Assembly: GCA_027073795.1 (NCBI GenBank)
Contig: JALTEW010000319.1
Location: 1 to 6,941, forward strand
Length of the DNA stretch: 6,941 bases
Source of the DNA: a bacterium
GTDB taxonomy: Bacteria; Desulfobacterota; S145-22
Direction: 5' to 3'
Shown: in pieces, positions 1-6,941 of the stretch
Position numbering within the stretch: position 1 is the stretch's first letter
Layout: each line of letters opens with the position of its first letter
The notes under the pieces: generated by a model
What the model was told of the DNA's origin: nothing
Database searches by the model: none
What the model saw: only the letters and a program-made list of their open reading frames with translations
Translations under genes and position numbers: made by a program

Positions 1-590
1 AAGTAGGCTGCCTCCAGGTCGTGGGTGGCCAGGGCGTTTCCCGCCAGCAGGGCGTGACAGTAGCCGTTTTCAATGAGGGCCTGCATGGCGTCCCGGCTGT
101 CTTTATCAAAGGCAACGGCGGGGCCCATGACCCACACGATATACCCATGATCGCGGTCGTAACGGAGGATGTTGTAAAGTTGATCATAGGAGCGGGAGAA
201 AGGGGTTTCCCGCGTGCCCCGCGTCCGGAAAGAGAACTTGTCCCCAGACTTGCTGCCTTCAAAATTAAATCCGGTGGTATGAACAAAAATACCCTCTTCT
301 CCGTTTTCAGTCCGGCCGATGACTACCTGATCTCCCACCTTCAATCTTCGGGGTTCAACAACCTCCAGGGATTCCCCATTTAGAACGATGGCGCAGTCCA
401 TTCGGCTTTCGCACGTCAGAACCCACTTTCCCCCGCCCAGATGCACGTATTCTGGGTGGTTCGAGGTGGCGTGAAACCCTTCCGGTGCTACCCCATCTTT
501 CTTAACCGACACCACATGGACAACCGGGGCACCAAGCAGCGGCGGGGATGAAAAATCGGGGGGTTCAAAACGGGGATAAGGTGGATTCAT
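1..590 (-). CDS. TIGR00300 / archaeal-type ornithine cyclodeaminase (LOR/SDH region) family protein, N-terminal part, truncated by window edge
   Basis: The reading frame is open from an ATG at 590-588 to the left edge, giving 196 codons with no stop; the C-terminal half lies outside the window. The product resembles the TIGR00300 family, whose archaeal members include an NAD-dependent ornithine cyclodeaminase and which shares its fold with the C-terminal part of cyanobacterial ArgZ/AgrE. Visible family signatures are PEGFHATSNHPEYV at residues 36-49, RMDCAIVLNG at 63-72, a basic LKVGDQVVIGRTENGEEGI stretch at 83-101, the GPAVAF loop at 156-161, and LLAGNALATHDLE at 181-193, the deoxyhypusine-synthase-like nucleotide-binding part. 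There is no signal peptide, so it is probably cytoplasmic. The start is supported by a strong Shine-Dalgarno sequence. The protein begins about where the middle domain starts in archaeal homologues, so their N-terminal domain of about 90-100 residues seems absent. Family membership is fairly secure; the exact reaction is not, since only some members have been assayed. Confidence 0.82.
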   Translation of the reverse strand, partial: MNPPYPRFEPPDFSSPPLLGAPVVHVVSVKKDGVAPEGFHATSNHPEYVHLGGGKWVLTCESRMDCAIVLNGESLEVVEPRRLKVGDQVVIGRTENGEEGIFVHTTGFNFEGSKSGDKFSFRTRGTRETPFSRSYDQLYNILRYDRDHGYIVWVMGPAVAFDKDSRDAMQALIENGYCHALLAGNALATHDLEAAY

Positions 591-597
591 TTTATAG

Positions 598-606
598 CTC
601 CTTTCC
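598..606 (-). promoter_or_regulatory. Ribosome binding site of the leftward gene
   Basis: Read on the minus strand this is GGAAAGGAG, a near-perfect Shine-Dalgarno sequence, seven bases upstream of the ATG at 590-588. It fixes the short N-terminus of the leftward gene. It overlaps a small perfect inverted repeat (CTTTCC, C, GGAAAG at 601-613), which could fold over the site in the mRNA; that effect is only a possibility. Confidence 0.8.
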
Positions 607-673
607 CGGAAAGAGACAAAACATAAACCTGTTTCGTTTGCCTCTTAATCTATGTGTGCCCTTACCAAGAGAT

Positions 674-691
674 TACTTAACGAATTAAGTA
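674..691. repeat. 18-bp interrupted palindrome, possible operator or hairpin
   Basis: Seven-base arms TACTTAA and TTAAGTA flank the four bases CGAA and are perfectly complementary. The site lies next to the TTGACA hexamer of the leftward gene, between it and the start codon, where a repressor could act. Read as minus-strand RNA the loop is UUCG, so a small hairpin is also possible, but the stem is nearly all A-U and no U-run follows, so it is not a terminator. No known regulator motif is recognised. Confidence 0.35.
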
Positions 692-702
692 TGGTGTGTC
701 AA
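674..702 (-). promoter_or_regulatory. Possible sigma-70 type promoter for the leftward gene
   Basis: On the minus strand a perfect TTGACA lies at 702-697. At 17 bases spacing the next hexamer is TAAGTA (679-674), which matches the -10 consensus poorly. The -35 box alone is a good match and faces the leftward gene about 110 bases upstream of its start. The call is tentative because the -10 element is weak. Confidence 0.3.
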
Positions 703-799
703 TCGAAAAGTTCTAAAACAGTAGGAAACTCTGACTTTTGAAAGCAAGTGGTCGTGGTGGAAAAACTCACTCCATTATGATAAGATTTTTAAAAAGTTT

Positions 800-3700
800 A
801 TGAATTCCGATATTAGATTAGAACAGATTCCAGCTTGTGGCACGGCTCTTTTATTATTTCAGGGCGATACCATTACGTTTACCTTGATTATTGATCAAGA
901 TGTTGATGGGCATGCCTGGTTACGCACCAATTTAGGCCATGCTGAGGTCGCGAGAAGGGAATCTATTGAAGAAGTTGAAATTCATAGACCACCGCTTGGA
1001 CGAGATTGGTACGATTTTCCAATGAGGAAGATCGATGCCAGCCATTATCGTATAACCCTTCCGCTGGTAGATGTAGGTCATTTTGGTGCCAAGTGCTTTT
1101 TGATGGAAAAGGGCAAAGCGGAACCGATATGGCCATCTGGGGACAATACAGTCATTAACGTTGAGCCGGCATCTACCTGTTGCGCTAATATCATCTACAA
1201 TGCCTTTGTAAGACAGTTTGGCCCAAATAAGAAAAAAAGGGTCATTCCAGGTAAAGAGGATGAAACGTGCGTTGAGAAACTTGATAAAATAAACTATTCT
1301 GTTATCCCACCTTCAGGCACATTTCGGGACCTTATTCCTGAGCTTGATTTTATTGTAGGTCACCTTGGTTGCCGAATCATCCAGCTATTGCCCATTACCC
1401 CTGCGCCCACAACTTTTGGGCGGATGGGGCGTTTCGGGAGCCCTTACGCGGCGTTGAGCTTTACGGATATCGATAACGCATTGGCGGTTTTTGACCCCCG
1501 TGTAACCCCTTTGGAGCAATTTATTGAGCTTGTGGACGCGGTTCACGCGCGAGGCGCAAAGATTATTATCGATATTGCAATCAACCACACCGGCTGGGGG
1601 GCAATCCTTCACGAAATCCACCCGGAATGGCTGGCGAGAGATGAAGAAGGCAAAATAGAAGTTCCCGAGGCATGGGGTGTCCGTTGGGAGGATTTGACGC
1701 GTCTTGATTACAACCATGAGGGGTTGTGGCGTTATATGGCGGATGTTTTCCTTGTTTGGTGCCGCCGTGGTGTTGACGGATTCCGTTGTGATGCCGGGTA
1801 TATGGTTCCTCCTGAGGTTTGGAAATATATTATCGCAGTTGTCAGGCAGCAATATCCTGATTCGATTTTCTTTCTGGAAGGGTTGGGTGGGAAGATTTCG
1901 GTTACGGAGAAACTTTTAGGTGAGGCCAATTTTGACTGGGCCTATTCAGAACTTTTTCAAAATTATACAAGGGCTCAAATCGAGAATTACCTTCCATACG
2001 CCGCGTTCGTTTCCGAGTCGAAAGGGCTGATGGTCCATTTTTCAGAGACCCATGATAATAATCGGCTGGCCGCACGTTCTAAAACTTATGCCAAAATGAG
2101 GACAGCGCTTTGTGCCTTGTGCTCAAAAAATGGGGCCTTTGGATTTGCGAATGGAGTTGAGTGGTTTGCTACCGAAAAAATAGATGTCCACGATGCAAAT
2201 TCCCTAAACTGGGGAGTGCCCGACAACCAAGTTTCGCATATTCGCCGTATTAACGCGATCCTCAGGGTACACCCGTGCTTTCAGGGAAAAACCAGGCTAA
2301 CCATGCTTCAGGAAGGTGACGGAAATAACATTGTCCTCAGGCGGCAGCATTTGCCCTCCAAAAGGGAACTTCTTATTATAGCAAATCTTGATGATCAGGC
2401 TGAAAATAATGCATTGTGGCGAGCTAAGGCACTTGATAAGGATTATGGTATCTCATTTGATCTCCTGTCAGGCAGGGAGGTATCGCTTGTTAAATCAAAT
2501 GGGATGTATGTTAAGAACCTGAACCCCGGGGAGGTCCTGTGTCTTTCTTTAAACAACGGAGATATCCGTCTGATTGAGGAAGTCATGAAGCAGCCATTTT
2601 CTGAACCGGAGAAACTAAGGAGGCAGCGGCTTAGGGCGAAGGCCCTTGAGGTTTTTAAATTTTATCGGGGGAGCGGAGATTTAAGGTCCTTCTCGCCAGA
2701 ATCGGCTTCACACCTACTGGCCGAAGACCCTGTTGCCTTTTGTAAAGGTTTTAAATCGCGCGGTGATGAACCGAAGGTTATTATATGGCAATGGCCCCGG
2801 GATCTGAGGAGAGAAATAATGATCCCTCCAGGCCATTTTTTGCTGGTTCGTTCAGACTATCATTTTGAGGCACGCATATTGGAAAATGAGCAGGTTCTTG
2901 CCCTAGAAAAGGGTTTGGTTGGAGAGGACGGAACCTTTTTTGCCCTTTTTCTTCCGCTCGAAGTGCCAGCAGATCACCATCTTCGCAGGATGAAGCTTAT
3001 TGTTTACGAGCCCCATGGCACCAAACGCATGGGAACTTCCCTGCTTTTTTTGACGAACGTAGAAAACGCAAGGGTGAAGAGGGCGTTTAACCGTGAATCA
3101 TTGCTGCGAACGCCCCTCCTGTTTCTGAGTGTCAATGGGAAGGGAGGAATGGCGCGCACAAATGTCTTTTGGGAGGGGATTAACAGCCGGTATGATGCAT
3201 TGCTTGCTGCAAATTTGGATACTGAATTTCCTGGAGACCGACGGATTATGTTTACCCGATGCCGCGCATGGGTTGTATTCCAGGGCTATTCACATGAAAT
3301 AAGCAGCCACTGTCTGGAACGGTTTTCCTTTGGTTATCATTCCGGCGGGCATTGGTTGTACAGGGTTCCGGTAGGCCAGGGAGAACATATCCTGCTTTCC
3401 GTCACCATCAAGATGGTACCGCTTGAAAATGAGGTTCGCATTGTTTTCAATCGATTACAATCTGATCGTTATCAAAGCTACCTTCCTGACTCTCGAAAAA
3501 TAGAAATCATCTTGAGGCCCGACATAGAGGATCGTAGCTTTCACGAGTGCACCAAGGCGTATCTTGGCCCTGAGCAGGCGTTCCCGTCTTCTGTAGCCCA
3601 AAACGAAAACGGTTATATCTTTTCACCCTACCCTGACCATCGGTTGGAGATGCGCGTTTCAAACGGGAAATTTGTCATGCAACCGGAATGGTACTATATG

Positions 3701-5110
3701 ATCCATCATGCCCTTGAAGCTGAAAGAGGCTTAGACCCCGATTCCGATTTATTCAGTCCAGGATATTTTTCTTCTTATTTGGAGGGGGGACAAAACCTGA
3801 TTCTGACGGCGCGAGCCCTGACTTTTAAGGAAGGGGGCAAGGGAAAGAGGGTGCAGCCACAAAGAGAAGATGAAGGTGCCAGGCCAGTTTCCTGGTTTGA
3901 AACAGACAAAAACTACAGCCTTGAAGAAGCCCTTGAAAACGCCATGGATGCTTACATTGTGAAACGAGGCGAGCTCAAATCTGTGATAGCCGGCTATCCC
4001 TGGTTTCTTGACTGGGGGCGTGATTCACTAATTGTATCCAGGGGGTTGATTGCAGCCGGCCGGACCGAAGATGCCATGGCTATCCTTAAACTGTTTGGTT
4101 CTTTTGAGGAAAGCGGAACATTGCCGAACATGATTCAGGGGCAAGATGCGGGAAACAGGGATACCTCGGATGCCCCATTGTGGTTCCTAATTGCCAGCTA
4201 CGATCTGTTTAAAGAGACGGGGGGTGCAAATATCCTTAACATGATGTGTGGCAAAAGAAGCTTACGCGAGATTGCCCTTTCAATTGCCCATTCACTGGTG
4301 GCCGGCACCCCAAATGGGATAAAAATGGACCCGGATTCGTGCCTTCTTTTCAGCCCCGAACATTTTACCTGGATGGATACCAATGATCCGGTAGGAACAC
4401 CGCGTGAAGGGTACCCAGTCGAGATTCAGGCGCTTTGGTATGCGGCTCTGAGATTTATTTCAAAAATTGATAAAGGCAATAAGACCGATAAATGGGGGAA
4501 AATCGCCGAGAGGGTTCGATGTTCCATGATAGATCATTTCTGGTTGGAGAATGAGGGGTATCTCTCGGATTGCCTTCACGCAGGAAAGGAAAAACCTGCC
4601 AACCAGGCGGAAGCAGATGACGCCCTCCGCCCGAATCAGCTTTTTGCCGTTACCCTGGGTGTGTTAAATAATCCAGAGGTTTGCCGCAGGATCTTGGGTG
4701 CCTGTCAGGAACTGTTGGTGCCTGGGGCGCTAAGGAGTTTGGCAGACAGACCGATTTCTTACCCCCTTCCCATCGTTTATGAAGGGCATGTCATGGGGGA
4801 TCCCAAGTATCCTTACAGAGGAACCTATGCAGGTGACGAGAATACCATGAGAAAACCAGCGTATCACAACGGAACGGCGTGGACATGGTTATTTCCTTCT
4901 TTCTGTGAGGCGTGGAATATGGTATACGGGGATAGCGGGAGAAAAACAGCATTGAACTGGCTTGCGAGTGGTACCTACCTGATGAACAGGGGATGTATTG
5001 GTCACGTCCCGGAGATCCTTGACGGCGATTCCCCCCATAAACAGCGTGGATGTGATGCCCAGGCATGGGGGATTAGCGAGGCATTGCGGGTTTTAAAAAG
5101 GCTTACCTGA
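800..5110 (+). CDS. Two-domain glycogen debranching enzyme: GH13 alpha-amylase-type module fused to GH133 amylo-alpha-1,6-glucosidase
   Basis: This 1436-residue cytoplasmic protein has no signal peptide and should debranch glycogen. A beta-rich N-terminal part (about 1-150) precedes a GH13 barrel (about 160-480). The barrel carries PITP at 198-201, region I DIAINH at 258-263, region II GFRCD with nucleophile D331, region III with acid/base E360 in FLEGLGG, and region IV THD with D419, so the module looks active, presumably as a 4-alpha-glucanotransferase. Residues about 490-590 form a likely amylase C-domain, and about 597-770 are unassigned. A GDE_N domain follows (NGKGGMA 779-785, RYDALLAANL 797-806). 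GDE_C then shows AGYPWFLDWGRD 1064-1075, DTSDAPLW 1121-1128, TWMD 1190-1193, VEIQALWY 1207-1214, EILDGD 1405-1410 and CDAQAW 1418-1423. D1124 and E1405 are the likely acid/base pair by family analogy. The ATG at 800 is the only good start, though it lacks a Shine-Dalgarno sequence. Domain identity is secure; exact specificity is inferred from eukaryotic debranching enzyme, which pairs the same activities. Confidence 0.92.
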   Translation: MNSDIRLEQIPACGTALLLFQGDTITFTLIIDQDVDGHAWLRTNLGHAEVARRESIEEVEIHRPPLGRDWYDFPMRKIDASHYRITLPLVDVGHFGAKCFLMEKGKAEPIWPSGDNTVINVEPASTCCANIIYNAFVRQFGPNKKKRVIPGKEDETCVEKLDKINYSVIPPSGTFRDLIPELDFIVGHLGCRIIQLLPITPAPTTFGRMGRFGSPYAALSFTDIDNALAVFDPRVTPLEQFIELVDAVHARGAKIIIDIAINHTGWGAILHEIHPEWLARDEEGKIEVPEAWGVRWEDLTRLDYNHEGLWRYMADVFLVWCRRGVDGFRCDAGYMVPPEVWKYIIAVVRQQYPDSIFFLEGLGGKISVTEKLLGEANFDWAYSELFQNYTRAQIENYLPYAAFVSESKGLMVHFSETHDNNRLAARSKTYAKMRTALCALCSKNGAFGFANGVEWFATEKIDVHDANSLNWGVPDNQVSHIRRINAILRVHPCFQGKTRLTMLQEGDGNNIVLRRQHLPSKRELLIIANLDDQAENNALWRAKALDKDYGISFDLLSGREVSLVKSNGMYVKNLNPGEVLCLSLNNGDIRLIEEVMKQPFSEPEKLRRQRLRAKALEVFKFYRGSGDLRSFSPESASHLLAEDPVAFCKGFKSRGDEPKVIIWQWPRDLRREIMIPPGHFLLVRSDYHFEARILENEQVLALEKGLVGEDGTFFALFLPLEVPADHHLRRMKLIVYEPHGTKRMGTSLLFLTNVENARVKRAFNRESLLRTPLLFLSVNGKGGMARTNVFWEGINSRYDALLAANLDTEFPGDRRIMFTRCRAWVVFQGYSHEISSHCLERFSFGYHSGGHWLYRVPVGQGEHILLSVTIKMVPLENEVRIVFNRLQSDRYQSYLPDSRKIEIILRPDIEDRSFHECTKAYLGPEQAFPSSVAQNENGYIFSPYPDHRLEMRVSNGKFVMQPEWYYMIHHALEAERGLDPDSDLFSPGYFSSYLEGGQNLILTARALTFKEGGKGKRVQPQREDEGARPVSWFETDKNYSLEEALENAMDAYIVKRGELKSVIAGYPWFLDWGRDSLIVSRGLIAAGRTEDAMAILKLFGSFEESGTLPNMIQGQDAGNRDTSDAPLWFLIASYDLFKETGGANILNMMCGKRSLREIALSIAHSLVAGTPNGIKMDPDSCLLFSPEHFTWMDTNDPVGTPREGYPVEIQALWYAALRFISKIDKGNKTDKWGKIAERVRCSMIDHFWLENEGYLSDCLHAGKEKPANQAEADDALRPNQLFAVTLGVLNNPEVCRRILGACQELLVPGALRSLADRPISYPLPIVYEGHVMGDPKYPYRGTYAGDENTMRKPAYHNGTAWTWLFPSFCEAWNMVYGDSGRKTALNWLASGTYLMNRGCIGHVPEILDGDSPHKQRGCDAQAWGISEALRVLKRLT

Positions 5111-5149
5111 ATCGCATAAGGATCACTCCATAGGCATAAAAGGGTTTTC

Positions 5150-5156
5150 AAAGGAG
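5150..5156 (+). promoter_or_regulatory. Ribosome binding site of the glucan phosphorylase gene
   Basis: AAAGGAG lies five bases before an ATG at 5162 and eight bases before a second, immediately following ATG at 5165. The wider spacing is closer to the usual optimum, so the protein may begin at the second methionine; the two choices differ by one residue. No terminator-like hairpin is visible in the 51 bases after the upstream stop codon, which fits a shared transcript. Confidence 0.8.
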
Positions 5157-5161
5157 TAAAA

Positions 5162-6941
5162 ATGATGTTCAATCTCAAAACCTTTCACGTCTTTCCAAAA
5201 GTTCCCGAACCGCTCTCTTTTCTTAATGTATTGTCTTATAACCTCTGGTGGTCATGGGACTGGTATGGGGTGGAGCTGTTTCGGCGTATAGACCCTGTTT
5301 TGTGGGATGAGGTTCGTGGAAACCCCCTGGTGTTCGCGACAAGGGTCTCTGAAAAGCGGCTTAATGAGCTGGCTTCTGACAAAAGTTTTCTTGAACTACT
5401 CAGGGAGGCAGAAGAGAGATACAAAAAAGAGGTTATTACGCCGGGCAGTAAAACACAGATGCCTTACAAAACAGAAGGTGGGATTGCCTATTTTTCCATG
5501 GAGTTCGGCATTCATGAGAGCCTGCCCCTTTTTGCGGGTGGACTGGGCATTCTGGCTGGAGATCATTTAAAAACAGCTTCCGAGCTGGGGTTTCCTTTGA
5601 CAGGAGTGGGTCTTCTATATCGGCAGGGTTATTTTCATCAATACCTGAACCATGAGGGATGGCAGCAGGAGAGTTATCCGGAGATTGATGAGTATTATTT
5701 CCCTATGGGAAAGGCCAGAGACAGCTCGGGGAACGCCATTAGAGTTTCAGTAAATGGCCCAAATGGCGACATCATAGCCCAGGTGTATAAAGTTAAAGTC
5801 GGCCGTATATTTCTTTACCTGTTGGATACAAATCTACAGGAAAATTCGCCTGAAGTGAGGAGAATTACGGAAAGATTGTACACAGGGGAAGCAAAATTGC
5901 GTCTGGCCCAGGAAATCCTTATAGGAATTGGGGGGTTCCGCGCCCTCAAGGCCCTGAATATCTTCCCAAGGGTGTTACACTTAAATGAGGGACACAGCAC
6001 GTTTGGGGCGCTTGAGCGCCTAGCTCAGACGATGGAGATGTATCATGTTGATATAAAAGCCGCCCTTGAGATTGTTCCGAGAACCACCCTTTTTACCACC
6101 CATACCCCCGTTGCCGCGGGTTATGATGCCTTTCCTCCAGAACTTGTCAAACCCTATCTAATCCCTTTTCAGGATCGCCTCGGGGTAAGCGCGGATGAAA
6201 TATTATCCTGGGGGCAGCTAGGCGGACCTGGTTCAAACGAGCCCTTTTCCATGTTTATCCTGGGGATGAAGATGTCTCAGTATATCAACGGGGTCAGTAA
6301 ATTGCATGGTAAGGTTGCGCGTCGTATCTGGGCACATATGTGGCCTGAACGCCCGGTGGATGAGGTGCCGATTTCCCATATTACGAATGGCATTCATATC
6401 ACGACCTGGATGACCCGGAGAAAATTCAAGCTTTTTGAAAATTACCTTGGACCCGATTGGTATCTACACCCCACGAGTTCGGGTATCATCAATAAAATCG
6501 ATGAAATCTATGATGAGGAGCTCTGGAATACTCACCAGACGTGCAGGGCGCGACTGATCGGCAAGTGCAGGCAGTGCATGATTAAGCAGCACGAGCAGCG
6601 CAATGCCCCCAAGGCCTTTATGCAACAAGCGCAATCTGTTCTCGACAGCGATGTTTTGACCATTGGGTTTGCCAGGCGCTTTGCCACATATAAGCGTGCA
6701 AGTCTCATCCTTCAGGACCCTGATAGATTGGAGGCAATGATTAATTCCAAGCACCATCCTGTTCAGTTTATTTTTGCAGGGAAGGCCCACCCCAAGGACA
6801 ACGAAGGAAAAGAAATGATTAAACGTATCATCCAGTTCGCCAACCGTGATTCTGTGCGTCACCGTTTTGTCTTTTTGGAGGATTACGATATCCATCTTGC
6901 GCGTTACCTTGTGGGTGGGTGTGATGTCTGGCTCAATACGC
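5162..6941 (+). CDS. glgP: Alpha-glucan (glycogen) phosphorylase, GT35, DUF3417-containing short type, truncated at the right edge
   Basis: The enzyme removes glucose from non-reducing ends of alpha-1,4-glucan using phosphate, giving glucose 1-phosphate with a PLP cofactor, in the cytoplasm. The frame runs uninterrupted for 593 codons to the window end; family members of this type are roughly 700-850 residues long. The N-terminal DUF3417 region is marked by NLWWSWDW at 27-34. Further signatures are AYFSMEFG at 109-116 followed by the LFAGGLGILAGDHLK loop to 137, HLNEGHS at 273-279, TTHTPVAAGYDAF at 312-324, NGIH at 409-412, GFARRFATYKRA at 502-513, FIFAGKAHPKD at 536-546 and DVWLNT at 588-593, where the sequence stops. 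The PLP-binding lysine should lie just beyond the edge and cannot be checked. The gene follows the debranching enzyme by 51 bases on the same strand and is probably its operon partner: phosphorylase stalls near branches that the upstream enzyme removes. An older synonym for this subtype is maltodextrin phosphorylase-like; the preferred chain length cannot be read from sequence. Confidence 0.95.
   Translation, partial: MMFNLKTFHVFPKVPEPLSFLNVLSYNLWWSWDWYGVELFRRIDPVLWDEVRGNPLVFATRVSEKRLNELASDKSFLELLREAEERYKKEVITPGSKTQMPYKTEGGIAYFSMEFGIHESLPLFAGGLGILAGDHLKTASELGFPLTGVGLLYRQGYFHQYLNHEGWQQESYPEIDEYYFPMGKARDSSGNAIRVSVNGPNGDIIAQVYKVKVGRIFLYLLDTNLQENSPEVRRITERLYTGEAKLRLAQEILIGIGGFRALKALNIFPRVLHLNEGHSTFGALERLAQTMEMYHVDIKAALEIVPRTTLFTTHTPVAAGYDAFPPELVKPYLIPFQDRLGVSADEILSWGQLGGPGSNEPFSMFILGMKMSQYINGVSKLHGKVARRIWAHMWPERPVDEVPISHITNGIHITTWMTRRKFKLFENYLGPDWYLHPTSSGIINKIDEIYDEELWNTHQTCRARLIGKCRQCMIKQHEQRNAPKAFMQQAQSVLDSDVLTIGFARRFATYKRASLILQDPDRLEAMINSKHHPVQFIFAGKAHPKDNEGKEMIKRIIQFANRDSVRHRFVFLEDYDIHLARYLVGGCDVWLNT

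Larger units (their letters stand above)
591..799. other. Divergent intergenic region
   Basis: These 209 bases separate the leftward TIGR00300-family gene from the rightward debranching-enzyme gene and must hold both promoters, unless one gene is read from elsewhere. The region is richer in A and T than the flanking coding sequence. I see a TTGACA hexamer facing left and an 18-base interrupted palindrome. Just before the rightward gene there is a TATGAT hexamer (776-781) without a convincing -35 partner at normal spacing. The frame of the rightward gene stays open upstream only back to a TAG at 722-724 and contains no earlier ATG or GTG, so no small gene is supported here. Confidence 0.75.

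Noticed and set aside
21..383. Open frame on the plus strand, 120 codons
   Set aside because: It lies entirely antisense to the TIGR00300-family frame, whose translation shows conserved motifs and has a good ribosome binding site; the plus-strand translation resembles no family.
738..781. TTGAAA (738-743) with TATGAT (776-781) as a promoter for the debranching gene
   Set aside because: The spacer is 32 bases, far beyond the usual 16-18, and no better -35 hexamer sits 17 bases before TATGAT, so I do not call a promoter.
1385..1929. Minus- and plus-strand open frames inside the GH13 module (1385-1852, 1704-1919, 1732-1929)
   Set aside because: They overlap the conserved catalytic regions of the debranching enzyme in other frames and have no recognisable protein character of their own.
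4198..5066. Minus-strand open frames 4198-4383 and 4791-5066
   Set aside because: They are antisense to the conserved GDE_C motifs and are unlikely as genes.
5111..5161. Possible terminator or regulatory element between the debranching and phosphorylase genes
   Set aside because: No stem with a following T-run is visible; only the ribosome binding site stands out.
5236..6000. Open frames 5236-5424 minus, 5307-5570 plus and 5815-6000 minus
   Set aside because: All fall inside the continuous glucan phosphorylase frame, which is conserved throughout this stretch.
6464..6895. Minus-strand open frame of 143 codons
   Set aside because: It is antisense to the phosphorylase segment containing GFARRFATYKRA and FIFAGKAHPKD; its length is explained by the codon pattern of the sense gene.

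Overview
The window is ordinary bacterial chromosome of moderate GC with tightly packed genes. It holds three protein-coding genes around one divergent intergenic region. Two of them look like a glycogen (alpha-glucan) breakdown operon. I see no RNA genes, insertion sequences, phage genes or CRISPR repeats. The host is a bacterium; the two-domain debranching enzyme followed by a short-type glucan phosphorylase recalls what I know from Desulfobacterota (deltaproteobacteria) and similar anaerobes, but that placement is inference and the sequence does not prove it.

Layout. (1) Positions 590 to 1, minus strand: the first 196 codons of a protein of the TIGR00300 / archaeal-type ornithine cyclodeaminase (LOR/SDH conserved region) family, running off the left edge. 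It has a good ribosome binding site but begins directly in the middle region of the family, without the N-terminal domain of the archaeal members. (2) Positions 591-799: divergent intergenic region with a TTGACA hexamer facing left and an 18-bp interrupted palindrome. (3) Positions 800-5110, plus strand: a 1436-residue protein joining an N-terminal GH13 alpha-amylase-type barrel (all three catalytic acids present) to a C-terminal GH133 amylo-alpha-1,6-glucosidase module (GDE_N plus GDE_C). This is the activity pair found in eukaryotic glycogen debranching enzyme. (4) After 51 bases, positions 5162-6941, plus strand: a DUF3417-type alpha-glucan phosphorylase (GT35), cut by the right edge at the DVWLNT motif, just before the region expected to carry the PLP lysine.

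How the genes fit together. Phosphorylase shortens the outer chains of glycogen to limit branches and releases glucose 1-phosphate. The fused debranching enzyme can then move the short stub to another chain (GH13 part) and hydrolyse the remaining alpha-1,6 glucose (GH133 part), giving phosphorylase new linear substrate. Same-strand order and close spacing support co-expression. The divergent amino-acid-type enzyme has no obvious link to this pathway.

The most interesting item is the bacterial GH13-GH133 fusion, with its roughly 170-residue unassigned middle segment. The domain-truncated TIGR00300 protein comes next. I found no convincing evidence of a wholly new system.
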